NCBI GenBank assembly: GCA_020137815.1
Contig: CM035357.1
Location: 496,001-560,000 of the forward strand
Direction: 5' to 3'
Source of the DNA: Hormiphora californensis
Taxonomy: Eukaryota; Ctenophora; Tentaculata; Cydippida; Pleurobrachiidae
DNA length: 64,000 bases
Both the position numbers and the translations under genes were made by a program. Positions 39,163-62,075 of the stretch are shown here, one piece after another. Below the pieces are notes generated by a model. The model was given only the letters and a program-made list of their open reading frames with translations. It did no database searches and was not told where the DNA came from. The first letter of the stretch is position 1; every line of letters begins with the position of its first letter.

Positions 39163-39964
39163 TGGCCACTAGCCATGGTTACGTTTTACATTTTGTTGTA
39201 ACGCGCGAAAAGTTTGTTACTAATCTGCGCGGCGTGTTTGCGCGCAGTAGTGTGCGCGCGTACCGTTCGGATCGCAATTTTTAAAATTTGGAGTTTTCAA
39301 ATTTTGAGTTCTATTTTTTTCCTGTTTCACAAAGTCTTGAAGACACTCTCATCCCGAATCTCAACAAGAACAGGAGAACCATATGCTGAAGTCATGGCTC
39401 ACCTCAGAACGAGGTTACGGTTCTCACTACTGAAGACATGCCTCATAGCCTAGAGAGGAAATCGGAGGAAGCAGTAGACTTTCATCAACTACAACGTAAA
39501 ACTATTTATTGAGCAGGAAGATGAATCCGATGTAACAGCCCCAGGGCAGAAAAACGAAACGTTGATAATGTAAAAAAAAAAAAACAAAAAAAAAAAAAAA
39601 CAGAAAAGAAGTCTCAAAATAGTACGAGGGCGATAACCCTGCGATAAAACGATTGGAAGAGACAGTAAACGACTTTGTTTCTGAAGTTTACTGGTTGAAC
39701 CAGGGGCGGTGCGCGGCGTTCAGCCGCTCTGGTCAAAATGCGGCCGAAACATTTTTAACTCGCGCGTTCCGTCGAAATACCCAATGCGGATGATCCGCAT
39801 TGGCTATTTTGACGTAGCGCGCCGATCAAAAAATACTGCGACGGCAAAAAAACCTGTGTGGCGCGCGGATTTCACTAAAAATCTCATTTGAAACATCAAA
39901 TTTTGAGAAAAATTGACCCTTTTCCTTGACTTTTTTCTTTTTCTCTCCGTGACCCAAAGTAAAA
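38414..39964. other. Intergenic region with (GACA)n satellite and retroelement debris
   Basis: It contains the upstream region of the sushi gene, a CAGA-type microsatellite, and from 39180 GC-rich CpG-containing sequence leading into the LINE ORF. A plus frame at 39340-39450 ends YAEVMAHLRTRLRFSLLKTC, resembling the C-terminal segment of a common invertebrate retroelement-encoded protein, immediately followed by stops. Confidence 0.45.
38818..39163. repeat. (CAGA)n microsatellite
   Basis: About 345 bp of CAGA/GACA repeat with small interruptions; the last 80 bp are pure. Confidence 0.95.
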
Positions 39965-41040
39965 ATGCGGACGCGTCCGCATCGTCCGCATGGCAGAGCC
40001 GCCCCTGGGTTGAACTCTGCTGATGATCCCAACACGACGAGTATCACATCGGATCAGTTTATTCAATGTTATAAATCGATCCAAGCTGCACCCGACTCAA
40101 TGTTAACCAACGACAGTGTAGCTTCCCCTTGCAATCACTGGGGTTCGTACTTCAGTCACTGTCTCAAGGACTTAACTGCGAATGAAATTATTGAGGCTAC
40201 TTCGCGTATTTTTCTCTCCAGTATGAAACTTGCCAGAGCAACAATGAACAATTTTGAAAATGTTATCAGCGCAGAAAAACTCGAGAAGCAACTACGTGAA
40301 TGCAAAGAAGAACTTGATCGCCACCGTCTTAGCGTGATTGAGCTTCAGCAAACGGTTATTGAAGCCCAAAAGCAACAACTAAGTGCAGTGTCAACTTCGG
40401 TGCAGAAGGTGAAAGCCTACTCTTCTGTGCTTGCACAGAATTGTGCTGCAACCTCCCATAAAGTGGTAAAACCACTAACGTCGCACCACCCTACTCCCGT
40501 CCAACAGCCCGGAAGAGAGAAGAACCTGATTGTGTTTGGTCTCCAAGAAACAACCGATAGAGTAGCTAAAACTACTTTAGACGAACTTTTTGAGGAGCTG
40601 CAAGAGAAACCGAAAGTGACAACGATAAAACGCATCGGGGAAAGAAATGAGAAACGTCCTAGACCGCTCTTAGTATCCCTGGAGAGGAGAGCGACTCTCC
40701 TGGCGCTTCTCAAAAAAGCACGAAACCTCAAAGACTCCAAACAGTTTTCGGCTGTTTATCTATCTCCGGATCTAACGCCCTCTGAACTGAAGGAGCAAAA
40801 AGCTCTCAGGTCCACTTTGAAACGGATACGACTAGAAGATCCAGACGGCTGCTATTTTATCCGTAACAATGTTATCCAAGTGGGATAGTTCCCGACTAAT
40901 TCACCGTTATCAGAGAACCGTGCTAGGAGCAGGCAGTCTGCTGCAGTCCCTTTCAAATGAAGGAAAACGAGTTGTCTGTAATTAAAACTGTGTCAGTGCG
41001 GGATATAAACTATCATTTTTATTATTATTATTATTATTAT
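39965..41040 (+). mobile_element. ORF1-type protein of a non-LTR retrotransposon, without ORF2
   Basis: The frame 39965-40888 (307 codons) has a coiled-coil stretch (EKLEKQLRECKEELDRHR, then VIELQQTVIEAQKQQ) and then an RRM-like half: EKNLIVFGLQET, VTTIKRIGER, RPLLVSLERR, AVYLSPDLTPSE. This is the layout of LINE ORF1 RNA-binding proteins. The stop is followed after about 100 bp by GTGCGGGATATAAACTATC and an (ATT)n tail, the same type of end as at 24420 and 58586, so no endonuclease/reverse-transcriptase ORF lies between. The frame is intact, which suggests either a recent insertion or use by the host. The true start may be downstream of 39965. Confidence 0.7.
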
Positions 41041-41508
41041 AAAAAGCGGAATATTAAATATTTGTATGATGATGATTATGATGATGATCGCCATCGCCAA
41101 CCTATTACCTAGCTTGCACTGAGCTTGTTACGTGAAGTGAATAAGTCATAAGAAGAGGATAAGAAGAATTATCAGGACCATGAATTAATTTATTATTTGT
41201 TTTTCTTGTTTTCCCGTTTCAAACAATTATTTTTATTTTTTCTGATTGCTCTGTTGATTGTTCGGGCGACGGGCTTAGTGAACGCCATTTGCATTCCCTA
41301 TTTTGTCCTGAGGAGAAGCTTACTTTGTGTTGTTTGAACCCATATCCTTGTTATCCTCTTGAGAAAGTGATCCATTTTGCTGAAGCCATCTCCCGACTTT
41401 CATTTGGAAGCCAAATTTTGGCTGCTAATTAGACAATCGTGCATTTGGTTTTAGACCTTTCGGTTATTTTCCTTCGCAATACTATATTTAGAAGGTGGTT
41501 GAAGGTTT
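40889..41508. other. Region between the retroelement ORF and BICD
   Basis: The first 150 bp are the element's 3' end and (ATT)n tail, followed by an unrelated GATGAT repeat and the 5' flank of BICD. Confidence 0.5.
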
Positions 41509-51895
<10,387 letters not shown>

Positions 51896-53171
51896 CAAAT
51901 TATTTTTAGTCAGATCTTCCCTAATTCCTGTGACATTATTCCGCCTGACTAATTCTCAAATTGTAAATAATTCTCCTAGTAAAGCTGCCTCTGAAAAACT
52001 AAAATCCCTGACATCAAATGTCGCAGATGTGTGTGTATAATACAGGTTATATTTGAGGTTTATTACAAGTGTTATTATTTGAAGGTTTGGTTTTTAATTA
52101 GACCATATATATATATTTCTCTCCTAGCTGTGTTGGGTTATTATTTGAGAGACTATTTTATCTTCAGAGAGAGAGTGCTGCGACACTCAGTTTGTGCATT
52201 TCTTGTAAATACTGCATCTTTGGTAAATACAGAAGTTGACCCGGCCCCTGCCCTTACTTACACTAACTTTCTCTACATGCACACGCTGTTGAGATCATCA
52301 CAACTTAACAGTGTGCAGAAAAGATCAGATATCAGAGTCAGACTTACAAACTAAGCCGTGTCAACTTCTTTTGTTTAGCCCCACTTTGCTGCTCACACTC
52401 AGTCCCTTGGTAAACAAGAATGAATTGAGTTTTATTTTGTACACACTTCCCTAGCTGCCAAGTGCCAGCCAAGTTAAGAAACAAATGCTCAACTAGCAAG
52501 TGCAACATTGAGATTCGAGTTGGCTGGCCGGAATTTGGGTAACATGGTTAGAGTGCGCGCGCGTGTAACGCGCAGCAAAATACGTTACGCTCACAATGTC
52601 TACTTTCACCACATGCGAGGGAGCGATTCGGCAGTCTATTTTTAGGTCACCTGACCTGATGATCACAACAACGCTTGTCACCAGCCTGGTCGCAAGAAAT
52701 AGCTCCAGGCTCCTGCGGCCTGCCTCCTTCGGCCGGAATTTGAATTACAATAACCCGAAACCGTAGAATACATCCAAGGCAAGCCATACCCCATATCGGA
52801 ACAAATTCAAAATACGGAGTTTTTTGGCGTTAATGAACTAAAATCATATCTGGTTGAAATAGACACACACTGTTAACAGTAATACAATATTATAAACCCC
52901 CACTCCAAATAAACAATAATTGTTGTGCCCCTTGATACCAATTCAGAAACAAAGAATAACACTTATCAACCTTCTTGCCCGACCAAAATAATGACACTTT
53001 CTCTCTCTCGCGCCTGATAATGTCTCTCGTTTTATCGCTTTTCGTCTTTTTTTGTTCATTTCAGAAAGAATAATAGCATTTTTTTACGGTTTCTTATGAC
53101 GAATACTTGACTTTTTAATCGGGAACAATGTATCTACCGACATGCCTTCCCTCATAGAGTTTCTTTCTCCC

Positions 53172-53257
<86 letters not shown>

Positions 53258-53357
53258 ACTCTCTCTCACTCTCTCTCTCTCTCACTCTCTCAATTGTCTC
53301 TGGCGTGATGCTCTCTGGCCACTCTAAACAAAATCTCACAATCCTCTCTTTCTCTCT
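51896..53357. other. Region between convergent BICD and LC3 genes
   Basis: BICD 3' flank, mixed sequence, then a CT microsatellite at 53170-53291. No gene recognised; the open frame at 52031-52354 has no recognisable content. Confidence 0.5.
53170..53291. repeat. (CT)n microsatellite
   Basis: About 120 bp of CT with few interruptions, just past the LC3 stop codon. Confidence 0.95.
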
Positions 53358-55463
<2,106 letters not shown>

Positions 55464-56055
55464 CTCTCACATAACACTTTCACCTTGGTGCACTATCGGC
55501 TAAATTTGGAAGTGTGTAATTATTGCGTGATCGCAAAAAGTGAATGGATACAAAGCTGGGTACAAAACTGGGTACTGACGGAAAAGGTTCAAAATGGCAT
55601 TTTTGGCAAAATTGTAGCACTGCTAGTTGCTACATATATATATTAGCAAGGGGAAATATCGGTGATTCAAATGAAATATATGTAACAGTGTCTCTTTGCA
55701 AGCAGAGTATTTTGCCTTTGGGGCTGTTGGGAGACCCTGCAGTACTGGAGTATCAAATAAATAGTAAGTTACCACTAAATAGTGAACCATAATAAAGTTC
55801 AAGAGCGTCCCAGCGCACCAGGTCCAAGAGCGCACTAGGACCAGGAGAGCACCCCATCAAGAAGAGACCCTAGTAAAGGTCGTGCGACCATTTCTGGTGA
55901 AAATGGGCCCATTTACGAACATTAATGCGCCCATCCTCAACAATATGTACACATTTTCGCTGAAAATGTCCGTTTCAAGCGACTTGAGCTGCACGTTTTT
56001 TCCGTTCGGAGGGCGCTCAGATCACCACACGCAGGGTATACAACGCACTGAAGAT
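55464..56055. other. Upstream region of LC3
   Basis: Mixed sequence; an open frame at 55544-55792 has no recognisable content. Confidence 0.4.
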
Positions 56056-57446
56056 AGCTGGTATTAATAAACGGGGATTCGCGGATTCGCGGATAATGTC
56101 CCGGATCGCGGATAAAATCGCGGATAATTAATCCCGGATTGGATCGCGGATCGCGGATAAGTAATTGCGGATTGCGGATCGGGGATAAGTGATCGCGGAT
56201 TGCGGATCGCGGATTGCGGATTGCGGATCGCGGATCGCGGATTGCGGATTGCGGATCGGGGATAAGTAATCGCGGATTGCGGATTGCGGATCGCGGATTG
56301 CGGATCGCGGATCGCGGATTGCGGATCGCGGATTGCGGATCGCGGATAAGTAATCGCGGATTGCGGATCGCGGATAAGTAATCGCGGATAAGCAATTGCG
56401 GATTGCGGATTGCGGATCGCGGATAAAAAATCGCGGATAAAAAATCGCGGATAAAAAATCGCGGATAAAAAATCGCGGATAAAAAATCGTGGATAACAAA
56501 TCGCGGATAAAAAATCGCGGATAAAAAAATCGCGGATAAAAAATCGCGGATAACGTTTTTATCTCTTTTTAGGCAACTTGTGGTCATTCTTAGGTGATTT
56601 TGATCGATTCCAGGTCATTTTGCTCATTTCTATGTCAATTTGGCCATTTCTGTACCATTTCTTGGCCACGTTGGTCAATTCTAGTTAATTTCCAGGTCAT
56701 TCCTGTATATAGTGCATTGTGCTAGACCAATTTCGTGTGGATTTAGATGGTTCTAGGACACTTCGGTCATATTAGAGTCCTAAAAGTATCCAAATATACA
56801 CATAAATTACTCGTAATTGACCAAAGTGTCCCAGAACCATCTAAATCCACACGAAAATGGTCTAGCACAATGCGCTGTATACAGGAATGACCTGGAAATG
56901 AACTAGAATTGACCAACGTGGCCAAGAAATGGTACAGAAATGGCCAAATTGACATAGAAATGAGCAAAATGACCTGGAATCGATCAAAATCACCTAAGAA
57001 TGACCACAAGTTGCCTAAAAAGAGATAAAAACGTTATCCGCGATTTTTTATCCGCGATTTTTTATCCGCGATTTTTTATCCGCGATTTGTTATCCACGAT
57101 TTTTTATCCGCGATTTTTTATCCGCGATTTTTTATCCGCGATTTTTTATCCGCGATTTTTTATCCGCGATTTTCTATCTGCGATTTTTTATCCGCGATCC
57201 GCAATCCGCAATCCGCGATCCGCAATCCGCGATTACTTATCCGCGATCCGCAATCCGCGATCCGCAATCCGCGATCCGCAATCCGCAATCCGCGATCCGC
57301 AATCCGCGATCACTTATCCCCGATCCGCAATCCGCAATTACTTATCCGCGATCCGCGATCCAATCCGGGATTAATTATCCGCGATTTTATCCGCGATCCG
57401 GGACATTATCCGCGAATCCGCGAATCCCCGTTTATTAATACCAGCT
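56056..57446. mobile_element. 1.39-kb foldback element with minisatellite-filled inverted arms
   Basis: Left end AGCTGGTATTAATAAACGGG and right end its reverse complement. Each arm contains tens of copies of gcggatt/gcggatc and gcggataaaaaatc units arranged in the same order when folded. The unique centre (about 56570-57010) is itself an inverted repeat centred near 56790. Long inverted arms composed of tandem repeats are the hallmark of foldback transposons. It has no transposase; both strands give the same repetitive frame, which is not a gene. Confidence 0.88.
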
Positions 57447-58732
57447 GATGTCACACACGCAAATACAACGCCGCGGACATCTTCTTTGCATGGTAGATCC
57501 CCTGCGTTTGATCTCTTCTGGATGGGGTGCACTCTTCTGGACAAATTTTTTTTTTTTAAAAAGGAAAAAATTTTGATCTTAGAAATTAAAATTTTATTTA
57601 TATGTAAAAAACAGTGCGCGCTGCTGCGCGTCGTAATTTTGTTATTTGCTCGTATCTCTACTTTTGACGCCGCGCAGCAGTGTTTTTTAAACCGGCCGTG
57701 CCGGGACCGCGATACGACCGACTGAGCTCAGCTGAGTCAAACTTTAAAGTCTGAGCTTTCGGTTGGAAAGCACTGCCTTACCGGGGGCCAGCAGCGTTTA
57801 CCAAAGCTTTCAGTTGAAAAGCGTAGAACAGCGGCGTTTGCCAAAGCTTTCGGTGTCGTTGAAAAGCGCTGCCTTATCCCTATCAGGGGCCAGCAGCGTT
57901 TGCCGATGGGTGTCGCCTTTCGGTTTGTTATTTCGTTTTAAAACTGATGATGCGGGACACCGGACACTGTTTAGACTTTAGGTTACTCAGCCACATGGCA
58001 CTCTCTCCAGTTACCAATGAGGCCCCTCGGAAATGTTCAAGTCATGCACAATCAAGTCACGCCCACCAATCACAGCTCAGAACGCGCGAAGATTGAAGAC
58101 CTATCTCTTCGAAAAGTCATATGGCCCCTGACCTGTAACCCAAGTTGTCTGTTAGTCTGTATTCTGTGTTTCCCACAGTGTAATCTGTACCTGTTTTAAC
58201 TAACTTATTACCTGTCCGTGTCATTATGTGTGCTGTGTACAATGTACATACAGAGTGTGAAACTATGTACTTGTTTGTTTGCCATGGGCTTATGAGAGTA
58301 AATGTGCACAAGTTTTTTTATCCTTTTGTGTGAGACTACTTGTAGATTTGGAGACTGTATTTTTGTGAGTCGTGCCGAGTTGTGAGTCGTGTGATGTGGG
58401 TTACGTATTGCAAAGAGTATTGATTGCTCTAGTGCAAGCGTTATGTGTGTGAATTATGCGTGTTGGACATTTTTTTTCTCCATGGCATATTTCTTGGTCT
58501 ACTATGGTGCACCGCTTTAGAAAACAGTAGAACTGCTCTAGCGTATATATTTTTATAGCGATATCTTTTTTACGATAATATGTTTAAAAGCGGGATATTA
58601 AGTGTAAAATTTGATTTGATTTGATTTGATTTGATTTGCGAAGCACTCTGCACGTTCTGAGCTGTGATTGGTGGGCGTGACTTGATTGTGCATGACTTGA
58701 ACATTTCCGAGGGGCCTCATGGCTGTGAACAA
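57447..58732. other. Region upstream of the first ISG12-like gene, with tandem and inverted repeats
   Basis: It holds three imperfect copies of a ggccagcagcgtttgcc / aaagctttcggttgaaaagc unit (57747-57905) and a 68-bp exact inverted repeat pair (58017-58084 and 58653-58720). A LINE-like tail AAAAGCGGGATATTAAG with (TTTGA)n lies at 58586-58640. Confidence 0.6.
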
Positions 58733-59323
58733 ATGAAGAGATCGCAAAAGGAGAAAGAATGCGCCTTTAAGGATGTGTCGAATGGAGAAGATATCAATTT
58801 GTACCGGAAACCTTTCAACTCGAATACGGCTCAGGTTGCCGGTGGAGCGACAGCCATTGCGGGAGGGGCTACATTAGGTACTCTATACCTCACCGGGTTC
58901 ACTTCAGGGGGAGTTTTGACTGGATCTATTGCAGCTACTGTCCAGTCGATGATTGGAAATGTAGCCGCTGGATCTCTGTTTGCTACACTTCAAAGCCTCG
59001 CTGCTACTACCTTCATTGGTACTGCTGCTGCACCTGTTTTGGCGACAGCCGCTGTATGTGGAGGTATGGCTGTTATAGCGAAAAATCACCCTCGATTCAC
59101 CAACCAACATGTTCCGAAATCTAAACATATCAAAAATGGAATTGAGGCTTCTACCGCAAACCAAAATATAGCAATAGTTGACGAAGAAGAGATAGATTGT
59201 GCGGAAGGGGCAGATATGAATACTCAATCAGTCGCTGAATTAACTGCATCTGGAGTGCCGGCTGATTCTTCTTCAGCTACAATTGACTCTCCCCGCCATT
59301 TCCCTTTAATACTTTCTAAATAG
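58733..59323 (+). CDS. IFI6/IFI27 (ISG12)-like protein, altered paralogue
   Basis: The first ATG in frame (58733) gives 196 aa; the frame is open a further 23 codons upstream without an ATG. The core GGATAIAGGATLGTLYLTGF and IGNVAAGSLFATLQSLAATT is the small Gly/Ala-rich hydrophobic domain of interferon-inducible ISG12 proteins, which in vertebrates act at mitochondrial and nuclear membranes. Around the core it aligns with the gene at 60613 from the KRxQxExxC segment to the end of the second hydrophobic helix. It lacks that protein's first 60 residues and has instead a polar, acidic C-terminal extension. The stop codon TAG straddles the end of the inverted-repeat element at 59323. The 5' side coincides with an inverted duplication. 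Could be functional or decaying. Confidence 0.7.
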   Translation: MKRSQKEKECAFKDVSNGEDINLYRKPFNSNTAQVAGGATAIAGGATLGTLYLTGFTSGGVLTGSIAATVQSMIGNVAAGSLFATLQSLAATTFIGTAAAPVLATAAVCGGMAVIAKNHPRFTNQHVPKSKHIKNGIEASTANQNIAIVDEEEIDCAEGADMNTQSVAELTASGVPADSSSATIDSPRHFPLILSK

Positions 59324-60330
59324 GCCAGTCACTTTTTGCTTAATTGGTGAACTGAGACATAACAAAGGTTTTCCACTTGCATTGTACTCCTATGGGGTCC
59401 TAGAAACACCAAAAAAATTGTTCACTCCAACCGAGGTGAAGAAAGTGCCCAAAATGGCCACGCCCTTTTTGCCTGTATTTCAGCCTTGACCAAAAATAGC
59501 AACTTTGCTTTGGATTGGAGTAGAAACGTAAATGAGGGCACTAAAATGTGTAGAATGAGCAGCAGAATCGATTGGTACCAAGCAGAAGTCGTTATCTCAT
59601 CAGGTTCGAGAGATAATTGGATAATTAGGTATGCGCATAACCGTTTTTGAGCCATATGGCTATAGCCGCTCAGGAGCGGTTTCAGAAATTTTGCTTCACA
59701 GGAGCTTGTTCAGCATATAAAAATTAGTGGGGGTAACAAATATGAAGTTTTTATCGCATAAGGTCAATGAGTTATTCAACTTTAAAGATCGAAAAATGAG
59801 GGTAAAATGAAGGAAAATGAACCAAATTTCGACTTTTTACCCCCATTTTTCGACCTTTAAAGTTGAATAACTCATTGACCTTATGCAATAAAAACTTCAT
59901 ATTTGTTACCCCCACTAAATTTTATATGCTGAACAAGCTCCTATGAAGCAAAATTTCTGAAACCGCTCCTGAGCGGCTATAGCCATATGGCTCAAAAACG
60001 GTTATGCACATACCTAATTATCCAATTATCTCTCGAACCTGATGAGATAACGACTTCTGCTTGGTACCAATCGATTCTGCTGCTCATTCTACACATTTTA
60101 GTGCCCTCATTTACGTTTCTACTCCAATCCAAAGCAAAGTTGCTATTTTTGGTCAAGGCTGAAAATACAGGCAAAAAGGGCGTGGCCATTTTGGGCACTT
60201 TCTTCACCTCGGTTGGAGTGAACAATTTTTTTGGTGTTTCTAGGACCCCATAGGAGTACAATACAAGTGGAAAACCTTTGTTATGTCTCAGTTCACCAAA
60301 CGGCCCCAAAATGACAAAAAATGACTGGCC
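59323..60330. mobile_element. 1.0-kb palindromic element between the ISG12-like paralogues
   Basis: Ends GGCCAGTCA and TGACTGGCC flanked by TA on both sides; halves are near-perfect reverse complements centred near 59830. Internal blocks (ccatatggctatagccgctc, ataattggataattaggtat, aaagggcgtggccattttgg) match the BICD intron 2 palindrome in order and spacing. No coding capacity. Confidence 0.9.
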
Positions 60331-60612
60331 TAAAACTCTAAAACCAGACTTCCCATAGCTGAAAACCTGCCAGATGGTAGTTCCACGCGAGGGGATTCGA
60401 AAGGGGGAACACAGTGTTCTTGTGCCACTTTATCGTTGTTTTGTTCACTTAAAATTGCAAGCTAACCAAGCTCACAGTTATCATACCATTTACTAAGATG
60501 GCGTCCAATGACTGTGAGGCCAACGTTTCATTACTGAAAGCCGTGATTTTTTAGTAATTTAGTATCCCGATAATCGTATCTTTCTGTAACCAAATTCTTA
60601 CTCTATTCAGTA

Positions 60613-61188
60613 ATGTCAAGTCCAGATTACATCACGCTGACCACCTTGCTGACTTTCTTGGTGGAGTCAGGGGACAGGGAGCTCACGCTGGAGGCTCTCA
60701 AAGAACGCGTGAGAAACTACCCTGGTTTTACCCACCTTGAATTCCCGGAATCTGAACATATGAGAGCTCTCGAGGCGATAAGACAAGTGAAGAGATTGCA
60801 AAATGAGGAAGGTTGTCCATTGAAGCATGTACCTGAGATATATGGAAGTGAAGATGAAAAGTTTTACCGAAAGTCGGATGACTCAAATGCGGCGCTAATC
60901 GCTGGGGGAGTTGCTGGGGTTGCCGGAGGAGCAACAGCCATTGCGGGCGGGGCAGCGGTCGCAACGCCATATCTAGCTGGATTCAGTACAACGGGAGTTG
61001 TTGCTGGCTCTGCCGCGGCTGGTGCCCAGGCTGCGATCGGGAATGTAGCCGCTGGATCTCTGTTTGCTACACTACAATCTATCGCTGCTACGACTTTCTT
61101 AGGCACTCTTGCCGCACCTGTTTTGGGGGCAGCCGCTGTTGTTGCAGGGGTGGCTGCCATCCACAAAAAAGGGAAAGAGAAAAAGTGA
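60613..61188 (+). CDS. IFI6/IFI27 (ISG12)-like protein, full-length paralogue
   Basis: A single-exon frame of 191 aa starting at ATG 60613, directly after TATTCAG|TA, so a 5' non-coding exon is likely. Residues 1-75 form a polar helical domain I do not recognise (TTLLTFLVESGDRELTLEAL). Residues about 95-180 are the ISG12 domain: AGGATAIAGGAAVATPYLAG, FSTTGVVAGSAAAGAQ, IGNVAAGSLFATLQSIAATT, LGAAAVVAGVAAI. The end KKGKEKK is basic. Human IFI6/IFI27 have the same Gly/Ala-rich pair of hydrophobic helices with the GVAAGSLVATLQS type motif. Vertebrate members are interferon-induced and affect mitochondrial apoptosis and infection; the role here is unknown. Confidence 0.82.
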   Translation: MSSPDYITLTTLLTFLVESGDRELTLEALKERVRNYPGFTHLEFPESEHMRALEAIRQVKRLQNEEGCPLKHVPEIYGSEDEKFYRKSDDSNAALIAGGVAGVAGGATAIAGGAAVATPYLAGFSTTGVVAGSAAAGAQAAIGNVAAGSLFATLQSIAATTFLGTLAAPVLGAAAVVAGVAAIHKKGKEKK

Positions 61189-62075
61189 ACTGTCATGTAA
61201 AAACGGACAATAAACGATGATAGTTAGTACAGATTTTTATATTTGTTCAATCATGTTTTTTCTAATGATTTAGTTTTTGTTTCCCCGTGAAAATTTTAAC
61301 AGGGTATCCACTGACCAGAAAGATACACTGTTATCGGTGACCCAAGTTCCAACCTCTGGTGTCTGGCCCGTTCAAAATTTGTTTCTTGTGCCCAGATAAC
61401 CCTAACCCTGTTTTCCAATTATTCAAATAACACTCCCTCTGTTATAGCTCAATGGAAGGCCAGCAAAGCTCATAATTAGCTTATTGGTAAGTACACAAAC
61501 TTTTTTACCTTTCTCTCTCCCTTATCTCCATATCACATATGTGCATGGTTCTGAAAGAACAGTCGCTTTTTCAAAGAATACATCGCGATATCTGCATATT
61601 CTTGACCACCCAACATGGTCACTCACTCAAGGATTGTGCGGGCGCGGGAGACAACATCCTAAGTTGTGTGAAGAGTTGGTATTGTGCGCGCACGATCCAA
61701 GCGAACACTCCCGCCATTCCTACCCTTTCTTCCCCAGAGTCTCCCAATCGGGAAATGGGTGGAATTGAGTCCCAGCAGCCTCACAGTTACCACACCCATC
61801 AGATTAGGAATTATTTCGATAAACCTCATATTTTCAGTACGCAGGATTCTTGTGTTACGAAGTGTCAGAACAGTTACCCTCCTTTGTCGATCGTTCCCCT
61901 CTCTCTCATCCGTAAGTTGCAACATCTATTCTGATTAATGATCATTAACGTAGCACCCCCTCTTTTCCAGAGAATGTAATTCTCCATTCTCCTCCTTCCC
62001 TACGTTACCCCCTGTTGTTACCCCCATATTATTACCCCCTATTGTTAGCACTCTCTCTTTCCCACTCTCCAGAGA
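61189..62075. other. TOP2: Region upstream of TOP2
   Basis: No coding content recognised in 61484-61938 despite open frames. Near 61970 a copy of the sequence around the TOP2 start (TTCCAGAGAATGT) occurs, about 105 bp before the real one (CTCCAGAGAATGT), suggesting a 5' UTR intron whose acceptor is duplicated. Confidence 0.5.

Noticed and set aside
38796-39176. Cysteine/serine/valine repeat ORF (CLSVCLSV...)
   Set aside because: Translation of the CAGA microsatellite.
55937-57374. Similar open frames on both strands (MTTSCLKRDKNVIRDF...)
   Set aside because: Both are readings of the inverted minisatellite arms of the foldback element; identical frames on both strands are expected from the inverted repeat.
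58664-58732. Start of the first ISG12-like protein at 58664
   Set aside because: That codon is GTG, not ATG; the first in-frame ATG is 58733, and the upstream part lies in an inverted repeat.
60728-61196. Minus-strand frames overlapping the ISG12-like gene
   Set aside because: Shadow frames of a GC-rich Gly/Ala coding sequence; the plus frame has the recognisable domain.
61484-61938. Three overlapping open frames upstream of TOP2
   Set aside because: No recognisable content, no consistent splice sites, and all three frames are open over the same stretch.
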